Assembly (NCBI GenBank): GCA_964565615.1 | Contig: CAZMFO010000002.1 | Location: 1-64,000, forward strand | DNA length: 64,000 bases | Reading direction: 5' to 3' | Source of the DNA: HK-STAS-PATE-36 sp964565615 | GTDB taxonomy: Bacteria; Patescibacteriota; Saccharimonadia; Saccharimonadales; JAGQNJ01 | Shown: positions 8,810 through 17,032 of the stretch, in pieces | How positions within the stretch are numbered: position 1 is the first letter of the stretch | Layout of the letters: every line of letters begins with the position of its first letter | Position numbers and translations under genes: made by a program | The notes under the pieces: generated by a model | Databases searched by the model: none | The model's input: the letters and a program-made list of their open reading frames with translations, nothing else | Told to the model about the DNA's origin: nothing

Positions 8810-11431
8810 ATGAGGAGAATTAGTAAACTAGGCAGTAACTATATTGCCTTGATAGCTTTGTTATTTGGTATGATTTTACCAATAGTCAAGCCAGTAGTTG
8901 TTGAGGCATCGGGCGAGACAATTACGGGTACGAGCTCGATTTCTGTTGAGGCAGGCACAACACAAGCAATATCTGACATTCAGATAAACGGCAGTGGGGA
9001 TGATGTAATCTCTGTACGGTTGTTTGTGCCAGAAGGTTGGCTAAGCATGACTACTACTACTGGCCTCACTTTTGATGGCGACAGCGAAGGCACTTTATTA
9101 GAGTTTTCCGGATCGAGGAGTAACATTAATACTGCGCTAGCCACTCTGCAATATCAAGCAGGTGCGCCAGGTGTAAAGCAACTTGAGGTATCATTGACAG
9201 GAGCTAACCAGTTTTATTATCCGAGCAACGGACATGTGTACGAGGTGATAAACAATGAACTTAATTGGACCGATGCTAAAACTGCTGCTGAGGGTCAAAC
9301 TGCCTACGGATCAACAGGTTATCTAGCAACTATTAGCTCGCAAGAAGAGAATAATTTTGTTGCCGAGCGTCTTGCTGGCAGTGGATGGTTTGGCGCTAGC
9401 GATGCTAGTACAGAAGGCGACTGGAAATGGGTGACTGGTCCAGAAACAGGCACATCGTTTTGGAGTGGTGATGGATCTGGCTCGGTTGTGCCTGGTCAAT
9501 ACGCTAACTGGGCTGGTGGTGAGCCAAATGATTCGGACGGTGAAGATTGTGGTCAAATGCTTTCCGGTGAGGTTGGAGACTGGAATGATTTATCGTGCAC
9601 ATCACATACTCAACCAGCTTACATAGTTGAGTATGGCGCAACAGGCAATATGCCAGATGTAGAATATGCCGAAAAAACTATTACCATAACTAGTGCAGGT
9701 TTTGAAATTTCAAATTGCGCAGAGCTCGAGGCGATTAACGATACAGATAGTGGCGTGTACGCTAATGTTACTTTAACGGCCGACATTGACTGTCAGGGCG
9801 TAGACGTTGAGCCTTTATATTCGGGCGAAGGACCTTCATTTATGGGGACATTTGACGGTGCCGGTCATACCATACGCAACGTTGTGGTTGATGAATCTAG
9901 CAACAGCTATATTGGCATATTTGGTAAGAGTGAAAACGCCGACTTCTATAACCTAAATTTAGAAAATATTAATGTATCAGGCAACGAATATGTTGGTTCA
10001 CTAGTGGGTTTTGTGGCTAAGGGCGGTTCTTTCAATAATATCCATGCTTCAAATATTACAATTAATGCTACAAACGATAGAGTTGGTGGCCTGATTGGCA
10101 GATACGAAACAGTTAGTACCGAGACTCTCACAAATTTGTCCGTTAACGGTGGCCAAATAGCGAGTGTTGGCGGGTCAGATGTAGGTGGCTTATTTGGCTT
10201 TTTCGGAAGTGATTCAGAAACAGATACAAGCATAACAATAAATAAGATTTACTCCGATATTGATATTAGTGCGACAGGTGGTGATGTTGGAGGGCTATTT
10301 GGCGAAGTAGAGCTAGATCCAGATGGAAGCAACAACACAATTAGTTTGACATTAAGCAATGCCTACACTTGGGGAGATGTTAATGTACCAGATTATACCA
10401 ATATCGGTGGAATTATTGGTAGATTGGATGATGATGAGGACAATACTGTCCAGTACGCTATACAAAATGTTTATTCTCGTGGTCATATTACGGGAAGCTC
10501 TGATGTTGGAGGTTTAATTGGTGCTAATGATGAACTGTATTCACCAAATACTATTGCACTTTCTAATAGCTTCGCTATGGGTCAAATAACCGCAACTAAT
10601 ACATCTACTGATGGGGGTATAATCGGTGAATATGAGTATTCTGGGCAGACAATAACCTCTACGAATAATTTTTATGATGTCACAAGAACAGGGGTAGACA
10701 GTTGTGACGACGATGGCGAATTGACTGATTGTACAGTTGTAAATGTAGGGTCTTCTGATCCAGATTACTTTATTAACAACAATACTAACGCACCGTTTGA
10801 TACTTGGGATTTTGAGGCTGTTTGGGTAGCGCATAGCGATACGCCACCAACATTTGCTGAAGATTCGGAAACTCCAGATCCTGAATCTTCCTCCGACTCC
10901 GACCCCATCCCCGACAGCATCGAAACCTCCGCCCCCAATTCTGGCGATGCCAACAATGACGGTACCGCCGATAGCACTCAAACTAATGTATCTAGTTATA
11001 TTAACCCAGTAACAGGTAGCTATGTAGTACTCCAAACATCTAGTGAATGTAGTATCACTGCCACTACTACAACTAGTGAAGATAGTCTAACTACCAAAGA
11101 CTCTGGCTATAACTATCCAGTAGGACTAACTAACTTTACTACAAGCTGTGGTACGGCTGGCTTTACCGCTACCATTAACCTCTACTACTACAACCTAAAT
11201 AGTACTAGCTACACTCTAAGAAAACATAACCCTAATACTAATGCCTTCTATACCATAGCTAACCCTACACTAACTAACCTAACTATAGATAACAAACCAG
11301 TAACCAAAGTAACCTACCAAGTTACTGATGGTAGTAACCTAGACCTAGACAATACCCTAAACGGCACCATAGTAGACCCCGTAGGCCTCGCTACCCAAGC
11401 AGTCGGTGCCCCGAATACAGGACTAAAGTAA
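8810..11431 (+). CDS. Large secreted surface protein: C-type lectin-like and GLUG repeats
   Basis: 873 aa. Signal peptide (basic start, hydrophobic 12-30). A beta-rich N-terminal domain is followed by a C-type lectin-like domain (about 140-275: WFGASDASTEGDWKW, WAGGEPNDSDGEDCGQM, WNDLSCTS), which in this family binds sugars or protein ligands. GLUG-type repeats follow (about 300-620: YIGIFGKSENA, YVGSLVGF, VGGLIGRY, DVGGLFG). An acidic Pro/Ser linker leads to a C-terminal module (about 690-873) ending in GAPNTGLK, which recalls an LPXTG-like box but has no membrane anchor after it. The last ~560 nt are C/A-rich and G-poor, unlike the rest of the gene. A likely adhesin for host or matrix contact. 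Confidence 0.85.
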   Translation: MRRISKLGSNYIALIALLFGMILPIVKPVVVEASGETITGTSSISVEAGTTQAISDIQINGSGDDVISVRLFVPEGWLSMTTTTGLTFDGDSEGTLLEFSGSRSNINTALATLQYQAGAPGVKQLEVSLTGANQFYYPSNGHVYEVINNELNWTDAKTAAEGQTAYGSTGYLATISSQEENNFVAERLAGSGWFGASDASTEGDWKWVTGPETGTSFWSGDGSGSVVPGQYANWAGGEPNDSDGEDCGQMLSGEVGDWNDLSCTSHTQPAYIVEYGATGNMPDVEYAEKTITITSAGFEISNCAELEAINDTDSGVYANVTLTADIDCQGVDVEPLYSGEGPSFMGTFDGAGHTIRNVVVDESSNSYIGIFGKSENADFYNLNLENINVSGNEYVGSLVGFVAKGGSFNNIHASNITINATNDRVGGLIGRYETVSTETLTNLSVNGGQIASVGGSDVGGLFGFFGSDSETDTSITINKIYSDIDISATGGDVGGLFGEVELDPDGSNNTISLTLSNAYTWGDVNVPDYTNIGGIIGRLDDDEDNTVQYAIQNVYSRGHITGSSDVGGLIGANDELYSPNTIALSNSFAMGQITATNTSTDGGIIGEYEYSGQTITSTNNFYDVTRTGVDSCDDDGELTDCTVVNVGSSDPDYFINNNTNAPFDTWDFEAVWVAHSDTPPTFAEDSETPDPESSSDSDPIPDSIETSAPNSGDANNDGTADSTQTNVSSYINPVTGSYVVLQTSSECSITATTTTSEDSLTTKDSGYNYPVGLTNFTTSCGTAGFTATINLYYYNLNSTSYTLRKHNPNTNAFYTIANPTLTNLTIDNKPVTKVTYQVTDGSNLDLDNTLNGTIVDPVGLATQAVGAPNTGLK

Positions 11432-11462
11432 AGGTAAATAAAACCATTAAAATCTATTTTAG

Positions 11463-11491
11463 TATTTTAGGAGGACTGTCCTCCTAAAATA
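11463..11491. repeat. REP-like palindrome, copy 1
   Basis: A perfect palindrome with 14-bp arms around one central base: core AGGAGGAC-T-GTCCTCCT extended by TATTTT/AAAATA. The same core occurs at 37302-37318 and 38002-38032, flanking a RAYT transposase gene. There is no U-tract, so a terminator role is unproven. Confidence 0.8.
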
Positions 11492-11529
11492 AGAAAATAT
11501 GGTGTAGTAATTGTTTTTATAAAATGGTA

Positions 11530-11558
11530 TTGACAAAAAAGCATAAGCGTGGTAATAT
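11530..11558 (+). promoter_or_regulatory. Strong promoter of the 82-aa gene
   Basis: TTGACA (11530-11535), 17-bp spacer containing GCATAAGC, TAATAT (11553-11558). Confidence 0.75.
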
Positions 11559-11608
11559 GATTACTATCGACTGACAAACAAAAATATAAAACAAAAAAGG
11601 AGATATTA

Positions 11609-11857
11609 ATGAGTGTAACCACACTTGATCCAACTCACGAATTGCCAGAATATGCAAGTCCAGAAAAGCCAAAGTTTGGTGAAATGGAAAGAGCTATTAT
11701 CGCAGATCGTGAGACAGCTAACCAAGAACGACAAGCAGAAATAGCCCGGGGTTTAGAAGAGGCAGGTCTGGCTTCTCCAGTTGATGTTTTAAAGCAACCA
11801 GAGGCAACGCCATCCGAGAGAGCTCTTGGCGAAGTAGCCCTAAAGAGTCCAGAGTAA
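11609..11857 (+). CDS. Small acidic soluble protein, unknown
   Basis: 82 aa, no hydrophobic segment, mostly helical and Glu/Ala-rich (ERAIIADRETANQERQAEI). It has a near-consensus promoter, AAAAAGGAGAT before the ATG and a terminator behind it, so it is a monocistronic and probably well expressed gene. No family recognised. Confidence 0.65.
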   Translation: MSVTTLDPTHELPEYASPEKPKFGEMERAIIADRETANQERQAEIARGLEEAGLASPVDVLKQPEATPSERALGEVALKSPE

Positions 11858-11887
11858 ATAAGGTTAGTTTAATTATTTGTGATTATG

Positions 11888-11912
11888 TACGAGCACCACT
11901 TTGGTGCTCGTA
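11888..11912 (+). terminator. Terminator hairpin after the 82-aa gene
   Basis: TACGAGCACCA and TGGTGCTCGTA form an 11-bp stem with a 3-nt loop, followed by a short T-rich stretch. Confidence 0.65.
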
Positions 11913-11934
11913 TTCTTAATCAGGACATATGCCA

Positions 11935-11963
11935 TTGACAGGCGTTGTAAAATCTGCTATAAT
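11935..11963 (+). promoter_or_regulatory. ftsK promoter, perfect consensus
   Basis: TTGACA (11935-11940), 17-bp spacer, TATAAT (11958-11963). A second extended -10 (TGATATAAT, 12002-12010) lies 9 nt before the ftsK ATG. Confidence 0.8.
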
Positions 11964-12019
11964 CTATCAGTAGATATTCAATAGTTAAGCTAAAGTAGTA
12001 ATGATATAATAAAAGAGTA

Positions 12020-14158
12020 ATGGCAAGAAAAAGAAAGAGACAGTCTAAAAAAAGAACAACAGAAACTATAGAGCGTTCGCCTTTTTGGGCAATGGCTGGT
12101 GGGGTAGTAATGATATTACTGGCATTATTTACTTTGCTTGGTGGATTTAGCGCCGGTGGACCTTTACCAGAAGGGTTGTTTAATATTGCCTATACGGTAT
12201 TTGGTTTATCTGCATATATGGTGCCAATTGCTTTGATATTTTACGGAGTGATAAAGTTTTCTTCCGAAGATCACCGTATTCCGCTAAGTAAGAACATTAG
12301 TATGATTGCTTTTTTGGTCTTGTTTTCTACATGGCTTCATGTTGCTTTTGCTAGTGGTGATGCCACCAGTGGTTTTAGTGGAGGATTTGGCGGTAGAGTT
12401 GGTGCTTTGGTCGGCAATACGACACTTAACGCCATTACTCAAATTCCTGCATCTATAATGTTTTTTATATTTGCAATGCTTGCCTTTTTCTTTGCTTTTA
12501 ACATCTCACCAGATATCATACTGGGCTTGGGCAAATTATTTGCTGGCAATAAAGATGAAGATTCCGACATCAGCAAACTAAAAAAAGACTCTGGCTTTGT
12601 TTTGAAGGAGGGTGTTCCTGTTGTCCATAGTGCAAATAAGTCTGGTAGCTTAAAAAGTAGTGCCCAAAAGCTAACCTCTGAGGAAAATCACGAAGCATTG
12701 ACCGTTAAAAGTGACCCCACATGGAAATTGCCAGACATCGGTATGCTTAATCAAAAGCAGGACAAGGTTGATGCAGGCGATGTTGAAGGAAGGGCAAAGA
12801 CTATTCGTGAGTCGCTTGCCAACTTTAACATTAATGTAGAGATGGAGGGGGCAAATATCGGCCCAAGAGTAACTCAATATATGTTAAAGCCTAGCAATGG
12901 CGTTAAGCTAAGTAAGCTACCGGGATATGCAGATAATTTGGCCTATGACTTAGCTTCTACATCAATCCGAATTGAGGCACCTATCCCGGGCAAACAAGCT
13001 GTAGGTGTAGAGGTGCCAAACAAAGAGCCAGCAACAGTGCGGATAAGTAGTTTATTGCGATCTCAAACATGGAAGGGGGCAACAAGCCCGCTATCTATCG
13101 TTCTTGGTGCTGATATTACTGGTGGTGCCGTAGTAGAAGATTTGATTAAGATGCCTCATTTGTTAGTGGCTGGTCAGACTGGTTCTGGTAAATCTGTAAT
13201 GATCAACACTATACTTACGAGCTTACTGTATCGTAATAGCCCGAGCGACCTTAAGTTGATATTGATCGATCCAAAACAGGTGGAACTTAAGCCTTACGAT
13301 GACATACCACATTTACTGACTCCTGTAATAACTGAACCAGAAAAGTGTATTAGTGCCTTAAAATGGACAGTTGCCGAAATGGAACGACGACTTAAAGCGA
13401 TGACCGATATTAGAGTTAGAAATATCGTTGAGTATAATAACCAAAAGAAAGAAGAAGGAATGCCATATATTGTTGTGGTGATTGATGAGTTATCTGACCT
13501 TATGATGGTAGCATCGCGCGACTTAGAATCGTTAATTGTGCGAATTGCGCAAAAAGCTCGAGCTGTTGGCATACACTTGATTTTGGCTACTCAACGACCA
13601 AGCGTAAATGTCATTACCGGGCTTATAAAAGCAAATGTCCCAGCTAGAATTGCCTTTACGGTGAATAGCCAAGTAGACTCCAAGACAATTATTGATAAAG
13701 CGGGTGCCGAAAAATTGCTCGGACAAGGTGATATGCTCCTAAAAACTGCTGAAATACCCAAAGCAATTCGAGTGCAGGGGGCATTGATTACTGACGAAGA
13801 AACCAACAAAGTTACCGACTTTATAAGAGGTCAGCGTGAGCCAAACTATGATGATGAGGTGGTAAGTCAACCTGTTCAATTAAATGGTCGTGGAGGAATT
13901 GTGGCTGATATGAGCGATTCAAGCGATGATCCGATGTATAAAGAGGCCGTACGAGTAGTTATTGAAGGGGGGAAGGCGAGTACTAGTTTATTGCAGAGAA
14001 GATTACAAGTTGGTTATGGTAGGGCATCGCGCTTTATAGAAACTATGGAGGAGCAGGGCATAATCGGGTCTGCACGCGGATCTAGAGCAAGAGAAGTATT
14101 AGTTGATTCTGTTGAAGACGCACTAGATAATAAAGAAAATGTTCTAGAGGGCGAATAA
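12020..14158 (+). CDS. ftsK: DNA translocase FtsK/SpoIIIE
   Basis: 712 aa septal DNA pump that clears chromosome from the division plane. The N-terminal ~170 residues contain four hydrophobic helices. A short charged linker leads to the alpha/beta motor domain with Walker A GQTGSGKS (about residues 384-391) and Walker B YIVVVIDELSDLM. The C-terminal gamma winged-helix domain (DPMYKEAVRVVIEGGKASTSLLQRRLQVGYGRA) reads polar KOPS-type sites and contacts XerC/D. The linker is far shorter than in E. coli FtsK (1329 aa). A XerC/D-type recombinase is encoded at 42.9 kb. Confidence 0.96.
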   Translation: MARKRKRQSKKRTTETIERSPFWAMAGGVVMILLALFTLLGGFSAGGPLPEGLFNIAYTVFGLSAYMVPIALIFYGVIKFSSEDHRIPLSKNISMIAFLVLFSTWLHVAFASGDATSGFSGGFGGRVGALVGNTTLNAITQIPASIMFFIFAMLAFFFAFNISPDIILGLGKLFAGNKDEDSDISKLKKDSGFVLKEGVPVVHSANKSGSLKSSAQKLTSEENHEALTVKSDPTWKLPDIGMLNQKQDKVDAGDVEGRAKTIRESLANFNINVEMEGANIGPRVTQYMLKPSNGVKLSKLPGYADNLAYDLASTSIRIEAPIPGKQAVGVEVPNKEPATVRISSLLRSQTWKGATSPLSIVLGADITGGAVVEDLIKMPHLLVAGQTGSGKSVMINTILTSLLYRNSPSDLKLILIDPKQVELKPYDDIPHLLTPVITEPEKCISALKWTVAEMERRLKAMTDIRVRNIVEYNNQKKEEGMPYIVVVIDELSDLMMVASRDLESLIVRIAQKARAVGIHLILATQRPSVNVITGLIKANVPARIAFTVNSQVDSKTIIDKAGAEKLLGQGDMLLKTAEIPKAIRVQGALITDEETNKVTDFIRGQREPNYDDEVVSQPVQLNGRGGIVADMSDSSDDPMYKEAVRVVIEGGKASTSLLQRRLQVGYGRASRFIETMEEQGIIGSARGSRAREVLVDSVEDALDNKENVLEGE

Positions 14159-14235
14159 GAGCCAGCAGATATTTGCTTGCATAGTTTAAAAAAATTGCTT
14201 AAGATTAGATAGAAATAAACACGGTTAGCAAATTA

Positions 14236-14290
14236 GAACCGGCTGGAGGTAGATTTTGACTTATTTACTGCTTTTGACCGGTTCTTTTTT
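14236..14290 (+). terminator. ftsK terminator
   Basis: GAACCGG (14236-14242) pairs with CCGGTTC (14278-14284) and is followed by TTTTTT. The loop is long (35 nt). Confidence 0.55.
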
Positions 14291-14292
14291 GT

Positions 14293-15738
14293 CTAGAGTT
14301 TTTTAGAACTTTTGAGGGATTGGATTTCGGAAGCTGTTGGCCAAGAGTTGAAGGCACAACCTTGCAGACTGATTGATTGTTGTTGCATTACAGGGGCGGA
14401 CTGTCCGGCTCCACCACAATAACGGTGCGAAAACCCTAGCCAATGACCCGTTTCGTGATTGATAACCATAGTCCTGTAGCCGTCTAGGGAACCGCCAGCA
14501 CCATTCCATGCAGGGCTAGCTCCAGACCAACGGTCAAAGTTGATTATCACATTATTGCCTACTCGACAGCTCCAAGTGCTGTCGCATATTGTGGAACTAA
14601 AGCTGGGCACTAGGTCGGCTCTGGTTAGCCATGCGGTATAGTTGCATCCGCTGGCAACCTCAACAAATTTGATTTGTCCATTTACCGACCAGCCCCGAGT
14701 ATCAGCATAAACTGCTTGTAGTTTGCTTCGGAACTCGCCGAGATAGGATGCATCAACACCTTTTGCAGATACACAATAAGTATATGTGATAAGTTTTTTT
14801 GGAGCCGGCAGAAGAGTCACTACTATGTTTTTTGATACCTTAATAGCTGTGCTTATTTGATCAATAGCTTGCTGTTTGTTTCCGAGCACCAGATTAAATT
14901 GTTTAGAGGTGTCATTAACTAACTCGCCAATTCTTGCGCTTGATAAAACATAGGTGTTATCTTTCTCCTCGTATAGCTTGGCTATCTCTGTTTTGGTGAG
15001 TGTTTTTAATTTGTCTTCGTATTTTATTGAGATTATCGTTGCTAGACTGTTGTTTAGACTGCTAACTTCCTTATCTATATCAAATGTACTGTCGGGAGCC
15101 TTTAAGTCTGCAGATAATAAAAGATCAATAGTGGTTTTGCCATTGTTTAGCTGTTTTATTACAGAGGTAATGGAGTTGTCTATGTCAATAATTTGCGGAG
15201 CTTTGGCGGGTATGCTACTAAATTTGTTGTCGTTGAGTGCAATATGTGCCGAAACAGGGGGTGTTTCTAAATCTGGAGCAATAGTCTGCAGATACTCCTT
15301 GGCTGTAGTGTGGTTTATTTGATAGGAGGAGTTTACCTTATTGCTGTGAACGAAATTGATCATCGGGATGGTTGACCTGTTGGTCTTAATGTTTTGGAGG
15401 ATGCTGGGGTAGTCAACTGAAACCCCTAATAGAGCTGGAGACATTTCTTTGGTCTTGTCGCCTAGTTTAAGTGTAATGGATTGAGGTAAACTAACTATGC
15501 TTTGTGCTTGAGCCTCAATATCTTTATACGACAGCGACCCAATAGACTGTCCATTTAGCTGGGTTCTGGGGTAGGTTTTGTTCTTGTACATTACAAAAAT
15601 GATTAGATTTAAGAGCACAGCTAAGCCAACAGTAGCCATAGTAATAAGAACGATTGTTTTTTTACTCGGTATAGTTAGTTTAGGAAGCGTGGATTTGGCT
15701 TTCTTGTGTCGATTCTTCATTGTTGCATAATAAATCAT
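14293..15738 (-). CDS. Membrane-anchored metzincin (DUF3152-like) with peptidoglycan-binding-type N-terminus
   Basis: The C-terminal domain carries the complete metzincin zinc motif HETGHWLGFSH and a Met-turn-like PVMQQQS, preceded by DADSYLG-like and CRVGNNVIINFDRW segments typical of DUF3152, a family best known from Actinobacteria. One N-terminal TM helix is followed by a repeat resembling the VanW-associated peptidoglycan-binding domain (TQLNGQSIGSLSYKDIEA...LLGVSVDY). Predicted outside the cell, anchored in the membrane. The frame stays open up to a GTG at 15804, but the ATG at 15738 has AAAAGG 6 nt upstream and avoids the rpsF promoter, so it is preferred. Confidence 0.8.
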   Translation of the reverse strand: MIYYATMKNRHKKAKSTLPKLTIPSKKTIVLITMATVGLAVLLNLIIFVMYKNKTYPRTQLNGQSIGSLSYKDIEAQAQSIVSLPQSITLKLGDKTKEMSPALLGVSVDYPSILQNIKTNRSTIPMINFVHSNKVNSSYQINHTTAKEYLQTIAPDLETPPVSAHIALNDNKFSSIPAKAPQIIDIDNSITSVIKQLNNGKTTIDLLLSADLKAPDSTFDIDKEVSSLNNSLATIISIKYEDKLKTLTKTEIAKLYEEKDNTYVLSSARIGELVNDTSKQFNLVLGNKQQAIDQISTAIKVSKNIVVTLLPAPKKLITYTYCVSAKGVDASYLGEFRSKLQAVYADTRGWSVNGQIKFVEVASGCNYTAWLTRADLVPSFSSTICDSTWSCRVGNNVIINFDRWSGASPAWNGAGGSLDGYRTMVINHETGHWLGFSHRYCGGAGQSAPVMQQQSISLQGCAFNSWPTASEIQSLKSSKKL

Positions 15739-15748
15739 CAACTGCCTT

Positions 15749-15777
15749 TTGACAAACAGGGGTGGTTTTGATAGACT
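15749..15777 (+). promoter_or_regulatory. rpsF operon promoter
   Basis: TTGACA (15749-15754), 17-bp spacer, TAGACT (15772-15777), about 70 bp before rpsF. It overlaps the possible N-terminal extension of the divergent metzincin gene. Confidence 0.65.
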
Positions 15778-15847
15778 AAAGGAGTTAGTAACTTTTCTGC
15801 TCACAACTTCTTAAGGTTGTTGGGCAAACCCAAAGAAAGGAGAGGTT

Positions 15848-16228
15848 TTGAATAAGTATGAACTAGCCGTGTTGTATCACCCAGACTTGGAGGTCGATCT
15901 GGAGAAGGGCGAACAGCGCGTTAAAAAAATAATTGATGACAACAAGGGTAAAATTGTTGACACCGACAACTGGGGCAAGAAAAAGCTGGCTTACCCAATT
16001 AATAAGCTTCAATCTGCAGTTTATGTTTTTTATACTGTTGAGCTAGAGGCGAGTAGTCTGTCCAAGATAGAAGCGACATTAAATATCACAGATGAGGTTA
16101 TCAGGTATTTGATTGTCAAAATTGACGAAAAACAACAAGCCAAGATAAAAGAGCTTAAAGCGGTGGTTGAGAAAAAACAAGCGCAAAAAGACGAAAATAC
16201 CCAATCACAAGAAGAGTCAGAAGAATAA
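15848..16228 (+). CDS. rpsF: 30S ribosomal protein S6
   Basis: 126 aa. The S6 pattern MNKYELAVLYHPDLE, KKIIDDNKGKIVDTDNWGKKKLAYPINK and YLIVKIDE is clear; the C-terminus has a Lys/Glu/Gln-rich tail. The start is TTG at 15848, supported by AAAGGAGAGG 5 nt upstream, and there is no in-frame ATG nearby. First gene of an rpsF-ssb-rpsR set, the standard bacterial order; S6 pairs with S18 in the 30S platform. Confidence 0.95.
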   Translation: MNKYELAVLYHPDLEVDLEKGEQRVKKIIDDNKGKIVDTDNWGKKKLAYPINKLQSAVYVFYTVELEASSLSKIEATLNITDEVIRYLIVKIDEKQQAKIKELKAVVEKKQAQKDENTQSQEESEE

Positions 16229-16264
16229 ATAGAGTACACTAATAAGGTATAAGGGAGAAGTTCT

Positions 16265-16717
16265 ATGGCAAAAGGTTTTAACAAAGTAATACTTATGGGC
16301 AACTTAACACGAGACCCAGAGGTAAGAACAACACCAAGTGGGCAAAGCGTGACAAACTTTTCGATTGCCGTTAATCGGTCGTGGAAGGGTGCTGACGGCA
16401 ATCAACAAGAGTCGGTTAGCTATATTGATTGTGTTGCTTGGGCACGGATTGGCGAGGTGATTGCTCAGTATATGCAAAAAGGTCGTCCGATTTTGGTCTC
16501 TGGCCGTTTAGATCAAAGAAGCTGGGAGCAAGATGGCCAAAAGCGTAGTAAGGTAGAGGTCGTCGTTGAAGACTTTAATTTTGTAGGTGGGGCTGGTTCC
16601 GGTGGCGATTACGGAGGCGATGCAGAGCAGTCTAGTGTGTCAGCAAAAAAGAACGACGACACAGAGGTAGATGATGTTAGTGACGAGGCTATCAACCTAG
16701 ACGATATCCCTTTTTAA
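16265..16717 (+). CDS. ssb: Single-stranded DNA-binding protein
   Basis: 150 aa. N-terminal OB fold (FNKVILMGNLTRDPEVRTTPSGQSVTNFSIAVNR, YIDCVAWAR, ILVSGRLDQRSWEQDGQKRS) to about residue 108, then a short Gly/Asp linker and the acidic C-terminal tip ending INLDDIPF, the partner-docking peptide of bacterial SSBs. Lies between rpsF and rpsR. Confidence 0.96.
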   Translation: MAKGFNKVILMGNLTRDPEVRTTPSGQSVTNFSIAVNRSWKGADGNQQESVSYIDCVAWARIGEVIAQYMQKGRPILVSGRLDQRSWEQDGQKRSKVEVVVEDFNFVGGAGSGGDYGGDAEQSSVSAKKNDDTEVDDVSDEAINLDDIPF

Positions 16718-16823
16718 TCTAGCAATGCTCAACATAGTATATGCTTTGTCTGCCAAGAAGGTACAGTTTTGTATTAGAGACAGGTTTCTATTTAATAGTT
16801 TAATAAAGTAAAGGAGATGATAA

Positions 16824-17027
16824 ATGGCAAAGATTTTTAGAAGAAAAGAAGAAGTCGCTTTTTTTGATCACAAGGACTATAAAACACTACAGCGATACAT
16901 TAATGTTTATGGTCAAATTGAAGGTCGAAAAAAGACAGGACTAACAGAGAGTCAACAAAGACATTTGGCAAGTGCTATTAAGCGTGCTAGACACCTTGCG
17001 CTATTACCATTCGTTGCTAATAACTAA
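16824..17027 (+). CDS. rpsR: 30S ribosomal protein S18
   Basis: 67 aa. Pattern FFDHKDYKTLQRYINVYGQI, then a kinked RKKTGLTESQQRHLASAIKRARHLALLPFV, is S18. The N-terminal zinc cysteines of some S18s are not present. AAAGGAGATG precedes the ATG. Confidence 0.95.
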   Translation: MAKIFRRKEEVAFFDHKDYKTLQRYINVYGQIEGRKKTGLTESQQRHLASAIKRARHLALLPFVANN

Positions 17028-17032
17028 GATTT

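Noticed and set aside
10541..11035. Antisense open frame of 164 codons within the lectin gene
   Set aside because: Shadow frame of a clearly domain-bearing gene; no ribosome site or promoter.
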